NCBI GenBank assembly: GCA_021160785.1
Contig: JAGHBX010000309.1
Location: forward strand, 1-7,826
From: Planctomycetota bacterium
GTDB taxonomy: Bacteria > Planctomycetota > Phycisphaerae > Sedimentisphaerales > Anaerohalosphaeraceae
Length of the DNA stretch: 7,826 bases
Direction: 5' to 3'
In this document: piece by piece, positions 6,720 through 7,826 of the stretch
How positions within the stretch are numbered: the stretch's first letter is position 1
How the letters are laid out: every line of letters begins with the position of its first letter
Position numbers and translations under genes: made by a program
The notes under the pieces: generated by a model
The model's input: only the letters and a program-made list of their open reading frames with translations
Told to the model about the DNA's origin: nothing
The model's database searches: none

Positions 6720-6721
6720 TA
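6717..6721 (-). other. TAATG stop-start junction (translational coupling)
   Basis: On the reverse strand the TAA stop of the repeat-protein gene and the ATG of the cyclase share the A at 6719. A modest GGTGAG ribosome site sits immediately upstream within the first gene. This arrangement implies reinitiation and roughly matched amounts of the two proteins. Confidence 0.75.
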
Positions 6722-7609
6722 CTCACCGTTGAGATGGCCAAGTGCCAGGAGTCCATAATAGGTATACTCACAGTCGAGCGTTTCGTCAAGCCAGTTGCCG
6801 GCAAACGCTCCGTCGGTGCTCCAGAGGCTGTCAATAAACTCCAGGGTCGGCTGCTTGATGTCGTCCAGCGGCGCTTTCGCAAGCGCCAAGGCATGTATCG
6901 CCGTCGCCGTGGAGAGCAGGTCGGGGATGGGCGCGACGGGCGCGGCGAGGAATCCGCCGGTGGCGCGACTGCGGGCAAGCAGCCACTGCACGGAAGGTGG
7001 TGGCGGGGTGCAATTTAGATAATGGAGCGTCGTAACGGCTGCCGCGGTCGCTGGTGTGGAGCCGATTTGTATAGTGGCGTCGTTTGCAAAGGCGCCGTCC
7101 GGCCTTTGCAGCGAAAGGATGCACTCGATCAGTCCGGCTGGATTGGGAATATCGAGATCGAGGTCCTGATACGCTCCCAGCGCGAGGAAACAGGCGTATG
7201 CAGTGCCGGATTTGGCGCCCATTGAATTGCTGTAGCCGCCGTCGGCGCAGCGATGGAATTCCAGGCGATGGGCGATTTTTTCGTTGAGTTCATGCTCGGT
7301 GTGTTCGGGTTGTCGCAGGTTAGCGCGGCATCGCGCCAGACAGGCAAGGTGGACCAGATCGAGCGAGTTGCCGTCTGCGAATCCGTTGAGATAGCCCAGA
7401 ACGTGGTCGCTGTCGAGAGGAGCGCCTAATGCGATGAGCGATTCGATCCCGAAGACCGTGTAATATAGATCGCTTTTGGCGGTTCTGCCCCTGAATCCAC
7501 CGTCGCGATTGATCCGGCCCGCGGTAAACTCCGCCACAAGGTCGGTCGAGTCAGTCAGTTGACCCGGCACCTTCGCCGCGGCGTCGATCATGTCTTGCCT
7601 TATAGTCAT
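6719..7609 (-). CDS. Prenyltransferase-beta / squalene-cyclase type repeat protein
   Basis: This protein of up to 296 residues is built from about five repeats spaced 45-50 residues apart. Each has a G-[GA]-[FY] turn followed by a helix ending in L-x-x-L-G or similar: DGGFRGR (36-42), DGGYSNS (123-129), DGAFAND (171-177), TGGFLAA (217-223) and DGAFAGN (266-272). This is the alpha-alpha barrel fold of protein prenyltransferase beta subunits and of single terpene-cyclase domains. It is about half the length of the neighbouring cyclase and has no DxDD motif, so it is unlikely to be a class II cyclase by itself. The zinc-site histidine of farnesyl/geranylgeranyl transferases (usually in H-T-L-F-G) reads Y-T-V-F-G at 50-54, so prenyltransferase activity is doubtful. 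An ATG at 7591 preceded by AAGG is an equally good start. It is probably an accessory to the terpenoid pathway; function unknown. Confidence 0.75.
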   Translation of the reverse strand: MTIRQDMIDAAAKVPGQLTDSTDLVAEFTAGRINRDGGFRGRTAKSDLYYTVFGIESLIALGAPLDSDHVLGYLNGFADGNSLDLVHLACLARCRANLRQPEHTEHELNEKIAHRLEFHRCADGGYSNSMGAKSGTAYACFLALGAYQDLDLDIPNPAGLIECILSLQRPDGAFANDATIQIGSTPATAAAVTTLHYLNCTPPPPSVQWLLARSRATGGFLAAPVAPIPDLLSTATAIHALALAKAPLDDIKQPTLEFIDSLWSTDGAFAGNWLDETLDCEYTYYGLLALGHLNGE

Positions 7610-7826
7610 TACAACAACCCATTACATCGATTTCATTGAAGATTTTGCTGATGACTCTGCGGAGCAGGCCTTTGAGGTCGGGGTTGGTCAGTTGCCCGAG
7701 GCAACTCAACGCGCGGGACTTGTACAACTCCATCATATCGGATGCCGCCCGGAGAATTCCCTGCTCGATGAAGACCTCCTGCATGCGGCCGAGGACCGAA
7801 TCGATATCGACAACGCCTGCCCAGAG
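7551..7826 (-). CDS. Partial gene: C-terminus of a probable polyprenyl diphosphate synthase
   Basis: The reading frame is open from the right window edge to the stop at 7551, giving 91 residues; the N-terminus lies outside the window. An internal ATG at 7784 is not a likely start. The helical pattern E-Q-G-I-L-R-A-A, followed by L-Y-K-S-R-A-L and L-K-G-L-L-R-R-V-I, resembles the last helices of IspA/GGPP-synthase-like polyprenyl synthetases, which extend isoprenoid diphosphates. The DDxxD motifs that would prove this are beyond the edge. The final ~25 residues are basic and polar and overlap the next gene by 41 or 59 bp, depending on its start. Followed by two cyclase-type genes on the same strand, an isoprenoid chain synthase fits the operon well. 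The call rests on a weak C-terminal match plus context. Confidence 0.5.
   Translation of the reverse strand, partial: LWAGVVDIDSVLGRMQEVFIEQGILRAASDMMELYKSRALSCLGQLTNPDLKGLLRRVISKIFNEIDVMGCCNDYKARHDRRRGEGAGSTD

Overview
This 7.8-kb window looks like a chromosomal segment of a Gram-negative bacterium. A planctomycete (Phycisphaerae-like) is my best guess. The outer membrane is shown by a secretin gene, and the style of the squalene-hopene-cyclase-like protein (W-T-D-L before the catalytic D-A-D-D-T-A) resembles planctomycete homologues I recall. Lineage is an inference; no rRNA or marker gene is present. I see no mobile element, tRNA, rRNA or CRISPR.

Layout: positions 1-355 are AT-rich and probably non-coding. 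They hold a good sigma70-type promoter (about 97-125) and a long leader that can fold. Four forward genes follow: a VTC-domain polyphosphate-polymerase-like protein (356-1219), a DUF4956 membrane protein overlapping it by 8 bp (1212-1907), a HlyD-type membrane fusion protein 7 bp further on (1915-3075), and, after a 106-bp gap, a secretin (3182-4846). Three genes run in reverse and converge on the secretin with only 16 bp between stop codons. In transcription order they are the C-terminal end of a probable polyprenyl diphosphate synthase (7551 to the window edge), a small prenyltransferase-beta/terpene-cyclase-type repeat protein (6719-7609), and a full-length class II terpene cyclase of the squalene-hopene cyclase family (4863-6719).

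How they may work together: the forward operon combines a polymerase-like tunnel domain, an integral membrane protein, a periplasmic adaptor and an outer-membrane pore. That is enough for a route from the cytoplasm to the cell surface. Yeast VTC proteins fuse the polymerase domain to membrane segments; here the two parts sit on separate overlapping genes. A hypothesis worth testing is a synthesis-coupled exporter of polyphosphate or another phosphate-containing polymer. The reverse operon reads as a terpenoid (hopanoid-like lipid) pathway, with chain-length synthase, repeat protein and cyclase translated in a coupled way. Nothing in the sequence links the two operons functionally beyond their adjacency.
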